NCBI GenBank assembly: GCA_039111635.1
Contig: JBCAQO010000009.1
Location: forward strand, 1,550,001 to 1,614,000
Length of the DNA stretch: 64,000 bases
Direction of reading: 5' to 3'
Origin: Heterobasidion occidentale
Lineage: Eukaryota; Basidiomycota; Agaricomycetes; Russulales; Bondarzewiaceae
Position numbers and translations under genes: made by a program. Below the pieces are notes generated by a model that saw only the letters and a list, made by a program, of their open reading frames with translations, ran no database searches and had not been told where the DNA came from. This document shows positions 1 through 11,713 of this stretch, one piece after another; the stretch's first letter is position 1, and every line of letters begins with the position of its first letter.

Positions 1-1871
1 TCGCTCGCCGCGTCGTTCCCCATCATTGCATCCCTAAGGAGGTCGATCGTTTCTCGGATGCATTTGCACAGCTCGTCGACGACTATAATTCGGAACTGAC
101 GATCGTTGGGCTGGTCGGTTTGATCGACCCCCTGAAGGCCGATATCCCAGAAACTGTCAGGTATACAAATCGCATGATTCAACGTTCATTTCAGTAGCTG
201 AGAATGCACTTGCTCTAGAATATGTCGTGGCGCTGGTATTCGATTTTTCGTTGTCACTGGTGAGCTTCCATACCATTACACCCATTTGCATTTGGCTCAA
301 TCATTACAAGGTGATCATCCTGCCACATCTGTGGCCATTGCTGCAGAAGCTGGAATCATCAGCAATCCAAAAATATTCACCATTTTTCCGACCTTGCTTC
401 GCCCCCAAATACGGTCGACTCTTCGGCCGCACCGCGTAGCATTGTGGTCACTGGCTCAGAGCTCGACGTTGTCACGCCCCCCCAAATGGATCGACTGTGC
501 AATTACACGGAGATCGTGTTCGCGCGCACGACACCTGAGCAAAAGCTCCGTATTGTGCAGGCACTGCGAGCGCGCGGGGGCATTGTTGCCATGACAGGCG
601 ATGGTGTGAACGACGCACCCTCTCTGCGTGCTGCCGATTGCGGGATTGCGATGGGGAGCGGGTCTGATGTCGCTCGCGAAGCAGCGGATATGATATTGAT
701 GGAGGATTTCTCAGCCATCGTTGTGGCATTGGAGTATGGTCAGTAAACTCGAGGTGTCGGTCCAACAACCCATATTGATCGTCATGACAGGACGGCTTGT
801 ATATGACAATCTCAAAAAGACGATCATGTATCTTTTACCCGCTGGAAGGTATGTCTACCATTTTGGAAGGAGCGATCAAGAGTCCTGAGCTGAACCCTCC
901 AGCTTTTCCGAGCTGATGCCAATCCTCCTCAATGTGTTGATTGGTGTGCCACAAATGCTGAGCAACATTCAGTAAGCACTTGTTTATGTTCTCCCTCGGT
1001 AAATATCTGACACTACTTTCTCTCTTTTAAGAATGATCCTTATATGTGTCGCAGTGAGTTTCAATTTCTACAGCAACCGCTCTCCTTCTTGTTGAACAAC
1101 CTTGAAAATGGGTAGACGGATGTCCTTCCCGCCTTGAGCATGTGCTTTGAACCACCTGAAAGCGGGTTGCTTTCTCGAGCGCCACGTAACGTTCATACAG
1201 ACCGCCTCGCCGACTGGCGCCTTCTACTCCACGCTTATGGATTCCTCGGCGTTACAGAATCTTTGTGTGCAATGTCCATGTCAGTGTATCAAGTTCGGCA
1301 ATGTTGTGTAATTGCCTGACATTGTCCCCGCCCAGGTCATTCTGGTACCTCCAGCGACATGGCGTGCCCTTTTCTTCACTTGCCCTCGGCTTTGGCAATT
1401 GGCCCGGGCTGACGGACGATCTTCTGTTCCGTGCGCAGAGTGTTTATTTCTTCACACTCGTCGTTATGCAGTGGGGTACGTGGCTCACAACATTTTCTTC
1501 GTTTCGTCACTCGACATACTCAATATTGACTACAGTAATTTACTTGCCACTCGCAACCGCAAGTCAAGCATTATCATTCAACCCCCAACCCCCGCGTCAA
1601 CCCTGCAGTTCTTCCCTCTGCTATTCTAGCACTCGTCATCGGAATTTCTTTTCCTACATCCCAGTGTTGTGCGTGCATTGTTTAACACGTTTGGGTTCAA
1701 TTACTGACATTTAATGTTGTCAGTCAAAAGGTGTTCCAAACGCGCGGTATCCCAGTCGAATATTTCTTTCTGCCAATGGCATTCGCGTTTGGGTTGCTGA
1801 TGTGCGTCGTTCTCTCGCTTCGCCCTTTGGAGAAGCTGATGTTGGAATTTTCTGTGCGCCATATAGACTAG
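1..1871 (+). CDS. P-type cation ATPase (type IIC), 3' part, left-arm copy
   Basis: This is the C-terminal part of a fungal type IIC (Na+/K+-ATPase-like) P-type ATPase. Such enzymes pump cations across membranes using a phospho-aspartate cycle. The hinge motif TGDGVNDAP lies near 594-620, followed by the membrane-domain exons: a segment with TDVLPALSMCFE and DWRLLLHAYGFLG, then AQSVYFFTLVVMQWG, and a last exon ending at the TAG at 1869-1871. Several short GT-AG introns separate the exons. The 5' part is outside the window. Compared with the right-arm copy this one has two frame-breaking differences, near 380 (AAAAATATT against AAAAGCTATT) and at 1589-1593 (five C against six). They may be real decay or homopolymer sequencing errors. 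The intact right copy makes the family call firm. Confidence 0.85.
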
Positions 1872-2138
1872 ACGAAACGCGCAAGATCACCGTACGCTGC
1901 TGGCCACACGGCTTTTCCTCAAAAGTCGCATGGTAGACGCCTGATGCCTGCTGTGAACCATAAGTTCGGAATAACGATATCATGACGATGATGAAGCAAT
2001 CTGCCATCAACCTTTATTACCATGCAAATGTAGCCTAGACATAGTAGTTGTGTCCTTGAAACATTCGAGATACAGCGCCCAAACAATCTGAAGGATGTAA
2101 TCCCCAGTCTGTTGAAGATCACAACCGTCGGGCATCAC

Positions 2139-2174
2139 ACCCAGTGAGAATCCCGTCGAGGAAAATCTATCGAG
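2139..2174 (+). repeat. Terminal inverted repeat, outer end of left CACTA-like element
   Basis: Begins CCCAGTGAGAATCCCGTCG and continues with a purine-rich stretch and CTATCGAGA. It matches the inverted sequence at 10748-10783 with small gaps. Similarity between the two ends stops at the CCC, which defines the boundary. Confidence 0.75.
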
Positions 2175-2810
2175 ATGTATGATAGTGCTTTGATATTCCA
2201 CATAGATGCTCATCGAAATTTTGGACCGACCCTCGATCCACATGTATCCACATGTAGCTAGATCTATGAATGTTAATTCGGTACTTTGATGAACTATCTA
2301 GATATCGAGTGACATCTATGGCCCCCTCCCTCATTTATATGTAGATCTATACACATCAAGTCTTATCTAGCCATTCATTACCAGTTTCGAGCACAATCTA
2401 TGGCCAGCAAGGGGTATCTATTCATATCTAGCAACATGAGAACTGATGGTATGTATGTAAATGCTTAATCTATCGAAATCGATACAAAAACGCGAGACAA
2501 CGACAAACCAATTCAGCCCACCTGCGCCATAGGATCCACGAAGTGACAGTGCTAAATGATGGAAGGGGGAATAACGTGCAAGAAAAGTGAAGCCGGCGCG
2601 CAGAACCTTGAATGCGCAAGAAACGTGAGGGCAGCGCGTGGAACAATGCGCTGGCCGCCTGCGGTGTGAGTACAACTAGGAAGGAGAAGCTGATAATGTA
2701 CAAAGTATTCATCAAGAGTCTTATACAATTAGCGGTGTGGAACCAACAGGCCACTCACCATATGTGCCGTTCAAGGGGCCCGACTACTAACATTGATGCT
2801 CGCAGTGTGT
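2175..2810. other. Subterminal non-coding region of left CACTA-like element
   Basis: AT-rich stretch with repeated short motifs (ATCTATG, GATCTA, TATCTAG, ATCGAG). No convincing ORF. The counterpart in the right arm is about 30006-30641. It probably holds transposase binding sites and the 3' UTR of the second gene. Confidence 0.5.
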
Positions 2811-5630
2811 TTATGAATGCTTGTATGCCTATGGAAAGGGTCATGTCAACTCTCTCTGAGTGCTCGATATGAATACAAAGGGCCCATGTACTTACCAATC
2901 TGCATTCTGGCGACAAGCCCTTCCAATGCTTCTCAAATGCCACCTGGGTACCGTCAGGTGTACCAGCCGGATGCTGCTGCTGCCAGTCGCGAGCACAGTT
3001 GTTCCTAAGAAGAGAACAATCAGTATACATGATGGCGGGAGCGGAGCCCGGAGCGCACACCGCGCGCATCCAGGAAGAGCAGGGGGAGGGTGAGCGACGT
3101 GGGGGAGCAGGCGTCCGAGATGGATCTGCTTGTCCTGATCCGCATGGCCTCGCTGTCGCTCTCGAGCACCGAGTACCCTGCGCCCGTTGCGGCGCCGCAG
3201 ACGTACGGTGCGATTGTCGAGGAGGTCCCGCTCGGCCCGCGGCAGAATACACAGATAGTAGCGAGCGCCGCAGGTAAGGAGGGGAAAGGGCAGGCCTGGC
3301 GGGCGTTCTGCGCGGTGTTGTGGTGGGAGACGGACGCAGTGGGCACAGGGCAGAAGGGCGCAGCTCGAGGTGGAATACAATTGAGAATCTGCTTACTTTG
3401 GAGTGTTTGTAGCTCCCACAACTAATGCCTTTCCTGTACCCTTCCTCCGAGTGCCATGATTGCTCGCGTTCTGATCCTGAGTGCTGCTGTTTGGAGCGCC
3501 GGTAGGTATGGGGGACACACCAGCAAGAGTCGTCAGCATTGGCATGCTCGTGAGGGTCGGCGTGATCGTGCTAGGCACCGGTGTGGTTGCTGGCGATGAT
3601 TCGCTTGGAGGCGTCGGTACCATCATTGATGCCTGCATAGTCGCAGGCATTTGCGGGGTCGGGGGCATTGCCGTGACTGTTGCGGCTGGCGCAGACGTGG
3701 GTGTCGGTGCCGGTGCAATCATGGGCACTAAAACGATTGCTGGCATGGACGTGGACGTGGGTGTGGATGCAGACGTAGGCGTAGGCGCAGGTGCAGAAGT
3801 TGGCGTAGTCGCTAGCATTGATGTGGCAGTGAGTGATGACGTTGGTGGCGCGATGGTGAACACTGACACAGCTACGGTTGTTGTGTCAGTTGGAGGTGTT
3901 AGCGTGGTCGTCAATGTAGTTGTGGGGATCATCACACCATTGGCCACATGTGTGCTCGCAGTTGGTGTGGGAGTTTGACCAGGGAGTAAAGGTGTTGATG
4001 CGGCGCTATTCGTGTTGGTGTTGCTTTGGAATTCATTGTCCCAGAGGCCGTTTCTATGAAAAACTGGGTCAATATCGAGGATACTAAAGCTCTTTGGATG
4101 TACAGTGGGTTTGTTATCTATTTGCCCCGCCGTGGTTGCTTGTAAGCTGAGCACCATGAATCAAGCTTGTAAGGACTGATAAGAACGAACCTGAATGATA
4201 GCTCTCGCTTGAACCGAGGGCCTCGGTGAAGGAGCCTGTGTCTTGATTGAAGCGGCAGCATTGCTTGCTGATGCTGCCGACGGTTGGCTTATCTCCCTAA
4301 CGCTGTCATCCGGAGTGTTGAAAGTATATAGCTTGGGCTTTTTGGCCTCAGGTGAATCATCTGCGAGTAGAGAGGTGATTAAACCTAGTAAATCAACTGA
4401 TTGGCCTGCACCTTCGTCTTTGACTAGACTCCTCTTCGTCCCCATGGTGTCCTTCCTCTTCTGCCCTTGTTGAAACGAAGGATAATACAATATTGCCATC
4501 TTGTCCACCTTCCAGCTACTTGCACAAAGAGAGAACTCGAAAAATTCAGTTGCCATGTCGTCTCGAAAGCGCCGTGCGAGGGGTAGAGATGCTGCAGTCC
4601 AGGTTTTGGGAATTGTCTCACCCTCGACCGCTTGATCAGTCCACCATCGTTGCATGAACTCTCTCATATCACCCACAACATGACCATCTAGAGTCTCACC
4701 GTGACTGTTCTCCATGAATCCACACATCACGTTCTCACCGCCAACTGCCCTTGCTCGACCTCACTGTGCAGGACCCTTTGCGTGAGAAGACTGTGAGCCA
4801 TCTCCAACATTGATAGCTTCCGGTTCTGCCTTCGCAATACTTTTCAGATACTGCTGGGACCAGATGAATTGAGGATAGGATGAGATGGGTAGGCGTGCTG
4901 ATGGAGTTTCTGTGCCACGTCGTGAGCCATTTCTTTGAAAACGTACCTGCACAACATGTCAGCGTAGTATACCACACATAGACCGTCCCGCTCTACATAT
5001 GCTATTCTAATCCATCGCCCCTCCGCAGATTTCACAGCTGTCATGGGCATCGCGACTCTTATCCTATTGCGAAAGCCTCAAGAAAGAGATGTGTAAAAGC
5101 ACGCACTTAAGAGTTTCATTCTCAGCTCGAAGAGAAGCATTCTCCTCTCTCAGCTGCATATTCTCTTCGTGGACTGAGAGTGGTGAAATCAGCAATTCTG
5201 TCAGCTCAAGAACAGTACAGATACATACATAGATCTGAGTGGTTTCGGAAGTGTTGCAAACTTGAAGGTGTTGAATAAGCTGATGCATGAGAGCGGGAGA
5301 TGGATGAATCGGAACGTGCATTCTAATTGCACGTAGGAAAGACATGGTCATCATCAAAACTTCTTGGGATCGAGAAAGACATACAGAAGCAGAAGTCTGG
5401 AATGATCCTACTGAGGTGCTACGAGATGCATTTGCTGATTGAGCGAGAAATCCCATTGTCGCACTTGGTGAACTGGTCCTCGCAGGCAGAACAGAAAAGT
5501 TGTCATTATCTTGAAACAACCTTGATGGTCTTCCATCTAATAATGGAGACACAGTGGTAACACCAAAACCATGATCTGGAAGTTCTGAGCTTGACTGAGG
5601 GGGAAATACGAAGGAATTCAAGTTTTCCAT
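2811..5630 (-). CDS. CACTA-associated second gene, left-arm copy, unknown function
   Basis: I do not recognise this protein family. The start ATG at 5630 opens a Ser/Pro-rich N-terminus (MENLNSFVFPPQ). A leucine-zipper-like coiled coil (HEENMQLREENASLRAENET) follows near 5100-5170. A central part contains WIRIAYVERDGL and YVFKEMAHDVAQKL, and a further open stretch at 4161-4730 contains VVGDMREFMQRWW. Next comes a long Thr/Pro/Ala-rich low-complexity region at about 3480-4000, then a GC-rich stretch at about 3020-3420. A likely last exon has NNCARDW and HWKGLSPECRL, then an intron and AYKHS-stop near 2811. Exon joins are only partly resolved and one in-frame TGA near 4845 is unexplained. It lies downstream of the transposase on the same strand, as an accessory CACTA gene would. 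The left copy keeps frames at 3393-4157 that are broken in the right copy. Confidence 0.55.
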
Positions 5631-7007
5631 GATGAAGAAAGATGTAGTTTGTGTTGGTCCTTGTCACTTGTATCGCTTCGCATCGGCAACTTGTATTCTG
5701 TGACTCAGCAAAGCAAGACTATTCTACATATGATGATTCTACTCTTCGGCCTCCATTGACTCTTCTGTTCCACCCATAAAAGCTATCTCTAGGCCAGGCT
5801 TTTCTGCAACAAAAACCCTGTTCTCCCAATTCCATTCATCAGCTATCTCTGTGAGTATTGCCGGCCCTTGCACCATTATTTGCCCTGTTCCTAAAGCTCT
5901 CCTAATATGGTGTGGGATCATTGCAATGACCGATTCAATGCTTTTGATGTCAACAATGCATAAGGATGTATTGCCAAGATAGGTGCAAGATAGAATTGTG
6001 TTGTATGATGCCTTTCGAAGGAAGTGATCAGGAGCCGAGTATATTGATGCCATTGCCACGGATTTTGTTTCATTATTAACCTCTAATTGAAAATAGTATA
6101 GGACTTCTCCAAATTCTATTTTATTCTGATTGAAGCTAATCTTGAAAGAGAGAAATCAAAAACTCAATTAGTGTTTTATAAATGGAATCTGAATAAATGC
6201 AACATACTTTGACATTTCTTGACATCCACACCTTATCCAATGGCTTTAAGCTTTCCTTCCACCGCGACCGAGCAATTTGACCATTTGGCAAGCGAATTCT
6301 AGCCCATCTTATGATAGAATTAATCTGCCCAGTGAAACCAACGCTGTGAAGATAATTCCTTGTAGCCTTTACTTCATCATCACTGATAAAATGATAAGTA
6401 GTGTCCATAGCTCGAAGGAGAACATAACCATTTCCAAGATCTATTGAGCCTCATGGGAGTTTTGCAGATTTATCTGGATCAAGATCTGGCACCATAGCTT
6501 TGAGTGCATTCACTTGTGCCTGTCGTATTCCACGCTGTGATAGATTTGCATAAGGATTTGAAGGTTGCTTGACTTGTTGACCAAGATCCCCAATTGTTCG
6601 TTCTAAAGGCCATTGAGTAAGATAAGGCCCAGGTCCAACACGTATGACCTCTGTAGCACCATGCGACAATACATGAATACTTTGTCGGACAAAGTCTATA
6701 CGTTCAACCTTGCGTTGATAGTAAATATCTTCAAATTCTTCACAGAATGTGATTAGAGCCTAAATTCAATCTATATCTTACCTGATGAGCCTGACGTATC
6801 TGATTAGATGTCAATTTATGCTGATGGAGCAATTGAACTCCAAAAACCACTTTGCAGAAATGTCTCCAATATTTTTCAGGAAGAAAGTTTAGAAAAACTG
6901 CAGGGCCAAGAGCAAACACATATAATAGAAACTCCCATGCCTTATAGCCACTTGAAATTTTCAAAGCTGGATTGCGAGGAGGTCGGTCAAATGAACCAGG
7001 AAGATAT

Positions 7008-7841
7008 TGTTAGGTCGGAGACCTATCACGTGCACCGATGCACGAAGGGGTCCCTAGGCTAAACCTCCACTGGTTCGTATAGTCGTAGACTCCAATGGAT
7101 GAAGACGATAGACCGTCTTTGGGCTCTTTCGAGGAACTCGGGGTCGCTGTCGGCTTTGTTCTCAAAGAGGTTGAGAAGGTGATCTTCAAGGTCTTCTCGA
7201 TGATGATGAGGAACCGGATGATCTTCTCCTGTCCAACAGATGACACGAGGGGGTGTCCAACTGAGAACGCGGAAGGCAGCTAGCCCGGTATAGAAGCGGA
7301 TGAGTAGAGGGAGGGGAGGGAAGGGAGACGAGTCCAGTGCTTCGTCAGACCGTGCAAAGAGTTTCTCAGATCTGACAGAGATCACGAAGCGTGGGCTAGG
7401 AAGGTAGCCAGACGCCGGGTGCAGTGCAGAGATCGAGTGTATTACAGGTGAACGAGCTGAGCTTCTTAGAAGCTCATCTCGGCTATTTACGTACAGAAGT
7501 GTCTAGGGCAGGATCAAGATCTGGTCCGTGCGCTTCTTAGGTACCGAAGTCAACGATCGAGATCCGTAAGCTAGAATACCTCATCGACCTGCCATATAAC
7601 CAAATATAGTAATCCGATCACTAAGGTCCATCCACATCTTCGATCGATCAAGAACCAGGAACGGGGGTCAGGAACCAATGTCTGTCCACATCAAGAATCA
7701 GGAACTAGAAGTCAGCGTTCATGCGTTAGCATGTAAATGGTAAGGAGTCATGGAGAGTGGTCCAAGTCTGTAGCAAGTCCGAAGCACTTGACCAGCCCAT
7801 CCATTCACGTGCGAAGCACGTGTTAGGACGCGGTCCTAACA
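7008..7841 (-). mobile_element. Solo LTR (RT2 family) inside transposase gene, left arm
   Basis: An 834-bp LTR with TG...CA ends (TGTTAGG...CCTAACA), flanked by the 5-bp duplication GATAT (7003-7007 and 7842-7846). It belongs to the same family as the RT2 LTRs at 52796-53640 and 63204-64000. Both termini form strong palindromes, for example TTAGGTCggaGACCTAA and CACGTGcgaagCACGTG. It is the partner of 13960-14793 in the right arm. Confidence 0.92.
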
Positions 7842-9868
7842 GATATGGGGTTGTGTCAGCAACTATCTTTCCATGCTCCTGCCAAACATTGCCTTGCAAA
7901 GTTGCCCAGTCCCAGCTAGTTTTTGAGTCATTCTTGTCACATTTGAATTTTCCACGCCAGAGTGAAATAAGAAGGTCGGTAAGATTGAGAGAGGCAAGGT
8001 GCATCAGATCTGAAGGAAAGCATGCAGGCACACCTAAGGTATGTTGAGACTGAAGACCACTAAAGAGAGTTGGTTTACATATCCCAGTTTCAAGACGATT
8101 TGATTCATATTGAGTCTGATTTCTAGACTGCTGAACTTTTAACAAGTTTTTGGAGTATCTAAAATAATTTTAAGTTTTAAATTTACTTGATTAAAAAATC
8201 AAAACAAAGTCTCACCTTTGAGCTAACTCTTCTGAGGTTCCTTTAGATTGACAGTAGCTTTGATCTGGGTGATCACAGCCTTGAACTGTGTAATTGAGAG
8301 GCTTCAGGTATACAGGAAAGTACTGTCCAGCACCTGGTTTATGACGGCCCTGTTGTATACAAGCAAGACGGCATCCATATCTACCTTGATGGCCAACTGT
8401 ACCAGACATATCAGCCATTCCAACCGTATCTGCTGTTCCAAAGGCAAGGAAAGGATAGTCTGTGACTGTATCATTACGAGCAGCATCCCATGCAAGGAGC
8501 CCTTCTTTTTGGAGTGCGGCCAAGTGATAGAAACCAGGAAAGATAAATGAGTCCAAGTTTTTAGGCCCTTTTGGTCCAGGAATAAAACCACCAGGGAGAA
8601 TATAGCACTTTTTGTACCGGACATCAGGAGAGTGATTTAAGATGACCCAGATATAGATCCAACAATCTGAAGCCTTATTTTTGTAGAGCTGTGCTCCATC
8701 AATAGAAAAAAGTAGAACAGAGTCATCTGCGGTGATTCGGCCATCCTGAATAGCCTTGAGAATATCACTACCTGTGCAGAAGTCATCATACACATCTACA
8801 TTGAATATGGATTCAACTCGAACTGTTGAAGGATTTCTTCAACTCGCCGGCCTAGATAATTAAAGCTCTCCGCACTCTCCGGATTCCGCCGCAGAGCCTG
8901 CAAACCAGGGCCAATTGGTATGGTATGGAATTGCTGGCGAGGGACTCTTAACCCTGTAGCAGACTGCTCATACCGAGGTTCGTGACACTTAGGACAATCA
9001 TCGAGATCACTAAAAGGACCAGTGTATGCAACGCAAGAGTTTTTACACATATCATGGACAATCGGGATCACACCACTAAGTTCAGCTACACGACGTGTGA
9101 TTTGAGCATATGAAAGCATTCCGCAGCTAGGGTCACAACGGAGAATGGCATTCCGAACAGCAGTATATGTTTGCTGAGAGGCATTGCTGACGGCAAGATA
9201 GACATCGAGGGAAAGGCGGAAGTCAGGATCATCTACATCAGGACTTCCTTGTGGCGGATTGCGTAGGCGTTCGATACTTGCATCATCGAGACCGCTATTC
9301 TCTAACGTGGCTCCCTTAAGCTCTTCAATGAAGTTGAGGGCAGTCTGAAACTGCGCGATATGTGAAGCAGCTGGGGGCTGGGTCATCTCAGGACCCCTCT
9401 CGCCCAGGTCCGCAATTGGGGGTAACAAATCATTGTTGTCATCGGCTGTCAGGTCTGCCTGACTGCCTGGATCTGCCTGCACATCATCAAAACCAGGTCG
9501 CTCTCGTGATACGGCACCATCAGACTTGGAACGCATGTTGCTGTGATCGGTGCGCTGCCACACGATAGGCGGCGCTGCAACAGAAGGATGTGTTGTATCG
9601 CCTAGATCAGATTCGCGACCTTGTGTGGTGTTGCCAAACCCAGATTGCACATCATCGTGGCTCAGCCGCTGTGAGATAGTTGCCACAACGAATGCATCGT
9701 GACGTGAGAGAGCTGTTGTTGTGGTAGATACATGATTGTCGGATGAACTCAATGTTGCCTGTTGGAGATGAGATAAATTCTGCTGTAAAAATGCGATCCT
9801 GTTGCTGTAGATTGAATCAGTGGATGGTCTTGGTGTTCTTCGAACTCCATGTTGCTGCCATCGGCACT

Positions 9869-10004
9869 CTGTACTTCCAGATCAATTAGTTCTGTGATAC
9901 CGACGTCGAATGAAAGCTACGTACCGTGAACACCACACCATCGGCGCTCTGTACTTCCAGATCAATTAGTTCTGTGATACCGACGTCAAGTGAAAGCTAC
10001 GTAC
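9869..10004 (-). repeat. Tandem intron-microexon unit, left arm (one microexon)
   Basis: Two copies of a 56-nt GTACGT...TACAG intron (9869-9924 and 9949-10004, on the minus strand) flank one 24-nt microexon (9925-9948, encoding SADGVVFT). The right arm has three introns and two microexons at the matching place. Confidence 0.85.
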
Positions 10005-10747
10005 TGTGACTCCCATGCCATCTGCAAAATGAGCTGCTGGCACCAGAAAATGTGATTCCCTAACTATTGGCATGCCTGTGTTAGGTAGAAACCCTCCATC
10101 AGGCAACAAGGTAGAAGCGGCTCCCTGTTCATTTGTACGGTAAGATCATATCAATGGAGGGAGTGAGAATGTGACGTACCGCGGCCGTTGGATTGAGATT
10201 GATCCCTCGTTCCACCATTCTCTCAGTACTCCTCGGTCGTTTGAGCTGACCGCTCTCGGCCATTGCTTCCGATACTTGTAGATCGGCATCGAAAGGGCGC
10301 TTTTGCCCAGCACCGCCCTGTGCGACAGTGTGTGCTGCAAGGCGCCTGAAGATCTCATCTGGAGAGAGCGCCCCAAGTTCTGCAGGAGAAAGCCCGGTGT
10401 GTCTGCGGAGTGTCTGGCGGGATACAGCCTGTTTCTAAGTAGGATCCAGCTGAGAGCATTTGGAGCATGGACAGTAGAGTAGGGTACTAGCATTGCTGGG
10501 GCCGGGGTTTCCAGACATATCTAGCCGAGAGAAACTTTGTCCTTCAGAGATATAGATCAAAGCGAGCTAATAGAAAGAGGAGTATCTATGCATATGTATG
10601 CCTATCGAGCATAGATTGAAAGGCATAGGCGACACAAGTGGCTCCCTTACAAATCAAACACGCCGAGTCAAAGCAAATTCTGTTTTTCAACAATCGTGCA
10701 TCTTCATATTTTCACCTACATTTCAATAGATTGGACCGTTTTCTAGC

Positions 10748-10783
10748 TCTCGATAGTTTCCTCTCGACGGGATTCTCACTGGG
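10748..10783 (-). repeat. Terminal inverted repeat, inner end of left CACTA-like element
   Basis: Ends CGACGGGATTCTCACTGGG at 10783. It is the inverted match of 2139-2174 and also of 10934-10969 across the spacer. Confidence 0.75.
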
Positions 10784-10933
10784 CATCATACCTCATACAC
10801 TCATGGGAACCTGTCGGTGAAACACGGGAAGAGAGTGACATGGGGGTAACAAATTTGACAGGCGTTACGACAGGGATGATGGTCACACAAAAGCGCTCCT
10901 GGATGCGAGGTAACGAGGATGTCGATCTTAAAC
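10784..10933. other. 150-bp spacer at the centre of the palindrome
   Basis: Single-copy sequence between the two head-to-head CACTA-like ends. No ORF. It starts after CTCACTGGG and stops before CCCAGTGAG. It shows no similarity between its halves, so it is the turning point of the inverted duplication. Confidence 0.85.
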
Positions 10934-10969
10934 CCCAGTGAGAATCCCGTCGAGAGGAAACTATCGAGA
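10934..10969 (+). repeat. Terminal inverted repeat, inner end of right CACTA-like element
   Basis: CCCAGTGAGAATCCCGTCG followed by AGAGGAAACTATCGAGA. Mirror image of 10748-10783. Confidence 0.75.
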
Positions 10970-11713
10970 GCTAGAAAACGAGTCCAATCTATTGAAATGT
11001 AGGTGAAAATATGAAGATGCACGATTGTTGAAAAACAGAATTTGCTTTGACTCGGCGTGTTTGATTTGTAAGGGAGCCACTTGTGTCGCCTATGCCTTTC
11101 AATCTATGCTCGATAGGCATACATATGCATAGATACTCCTCTTTCTATTAGCTCGCTTTGATCTATATCTCTGAAGGACAAAGTTTCTCTCGGCTAGATA
11201 TGTCTGGAAACCCCGGCCCCAGCAATGCTAGTACCCTACTCTACTGTCCATGCTCCAAATGCTCTCAGCTGGATCCTACTTAGAAACAGGCTGTATCCCG
11301 CCAGACACTCCGCAGACACACCGGGCTTTCTCCTGCAGAACTTGGGGCGCTCTCTCCAGATGAGATCTTCAGGCGCCTTGCAGCACACACTGTCGCACAG
11401 GGCGGTGCTGGGCAAAAGCGCCCTTTCGATGCCGATCTACAAGTATCGGAAGCAATGGCCGAGAGCGGTCAGCTCAAACGACCGAGGAGTACTGAGAGAA
11501 TGGTGGAACGAGGGATCAATCTCAATCCAACGGCCGCGGTACGTCACATTCTCACTCCCTCCATTGATATGATCTTACCGTACAAATGAACAGGGAGCCG
11601 CTTCTACCTTGTTGCCTGATGGAGGGTTTCTACCTAACACAGGCATGCCAATAGTTAGGGAATCACATTTTCTGGTGCCAGCAGCTCATTTTGCAGATGG
11701 CATGGGAGTCACA

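Larger units (their letters stand above)
5739..10518 (-). pseudogene. Tnp2-type CACTA transposase, left-arm copy, interrupted
   Basis: The transposase (Transposase_21/Tnp2-like) would cut and paste the surrounding element. The start ATG at 10518 begins MSGNPGPS, with a CPCSKC metal-ligand-like motif. The core runs through CVAYTGPFSDLDDCPKC, SIDGAQLYKNKASDCWIYIW, LPGGFIPGPKGPKNLDSF and GHQGRYGCRLAC, which matches the D-rich catalytic core of fungal Tnp2 proteins. The C-terminal part reads WPLERTIGDLGQQVKQPS and ends at 5739. Breaks: a TAG in exon 1, a TGA after SAKLP (the expected codon is probably Arg), a solo LTR at 7008-7841, and a 1-nt deletion near 8795 that separates the two halves of the core. 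The stops are shared with the right copy, so they predate the duplication. Confidence 0.8.
1..10783 (+). repeat. Left arm of giant inverted repeat
   Basis: This arm is the reverse complement of 10934-32820 once RT1 (16478-27488) is removed. Paired positions add up to about 21718 near the centre and about 32821 at the outer end, and the shift matches RT1 plus one extra 80-bp tandem unit. By eye the arms differ only by scattered substitutions and 1-3-nt indels. The arm runs off the window at base 1, so its true length is unknown. Confidence 0.95.
2139..10783 (-). mobile_element. CACTA/CMC-like DNA transposon, left-arm copy
   Basis: An element of about 8.6 kb bounded by matching inverted ends of about 36 bp that start CCCAGTGAGAATCCCGTCG. 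It carries two genes on the minus strand: a Tnp2-type transposase (5739-10518) and a second gene (2811-5630). The stretches just inside the ends (about 2175-2480 and 10520-10745) are rich in short motifs such as ATCTATG, TATCGAG and TATCTAG in both orientations, like the subterminal repeats bound by CACTA transposition proteins. I could not find a convincing target-site duplication, so the exact outer bases are uncertain by a few positions. The superfamily call rests on the transposase. The visible ends do not begin with a textbook CACTA. Confidence 0.75.

Noticed and set aside
3481..3978. Gly/Val-rich plus-strand ORF and its mirror near 28669-29331
   Set aside because: Antisense of the Thr/Pro-rich tract in the second CACTA gene, with no independent support.
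2131..10791. Possible 8-bp target duplication GCATCACA/GCATCATA around the left CACTA-like element
   Set aside because: It needs one mismatch and an arbitrary choice of element end, and CACTA elements normally make 2-3-bp duplications.
10777..10940. Spacer read as a tiny element with CACTGGG...CCCAGTG ends
   Set aside because: The same ends bound the large elements on both sides, so the spacer is simply what lies between them.
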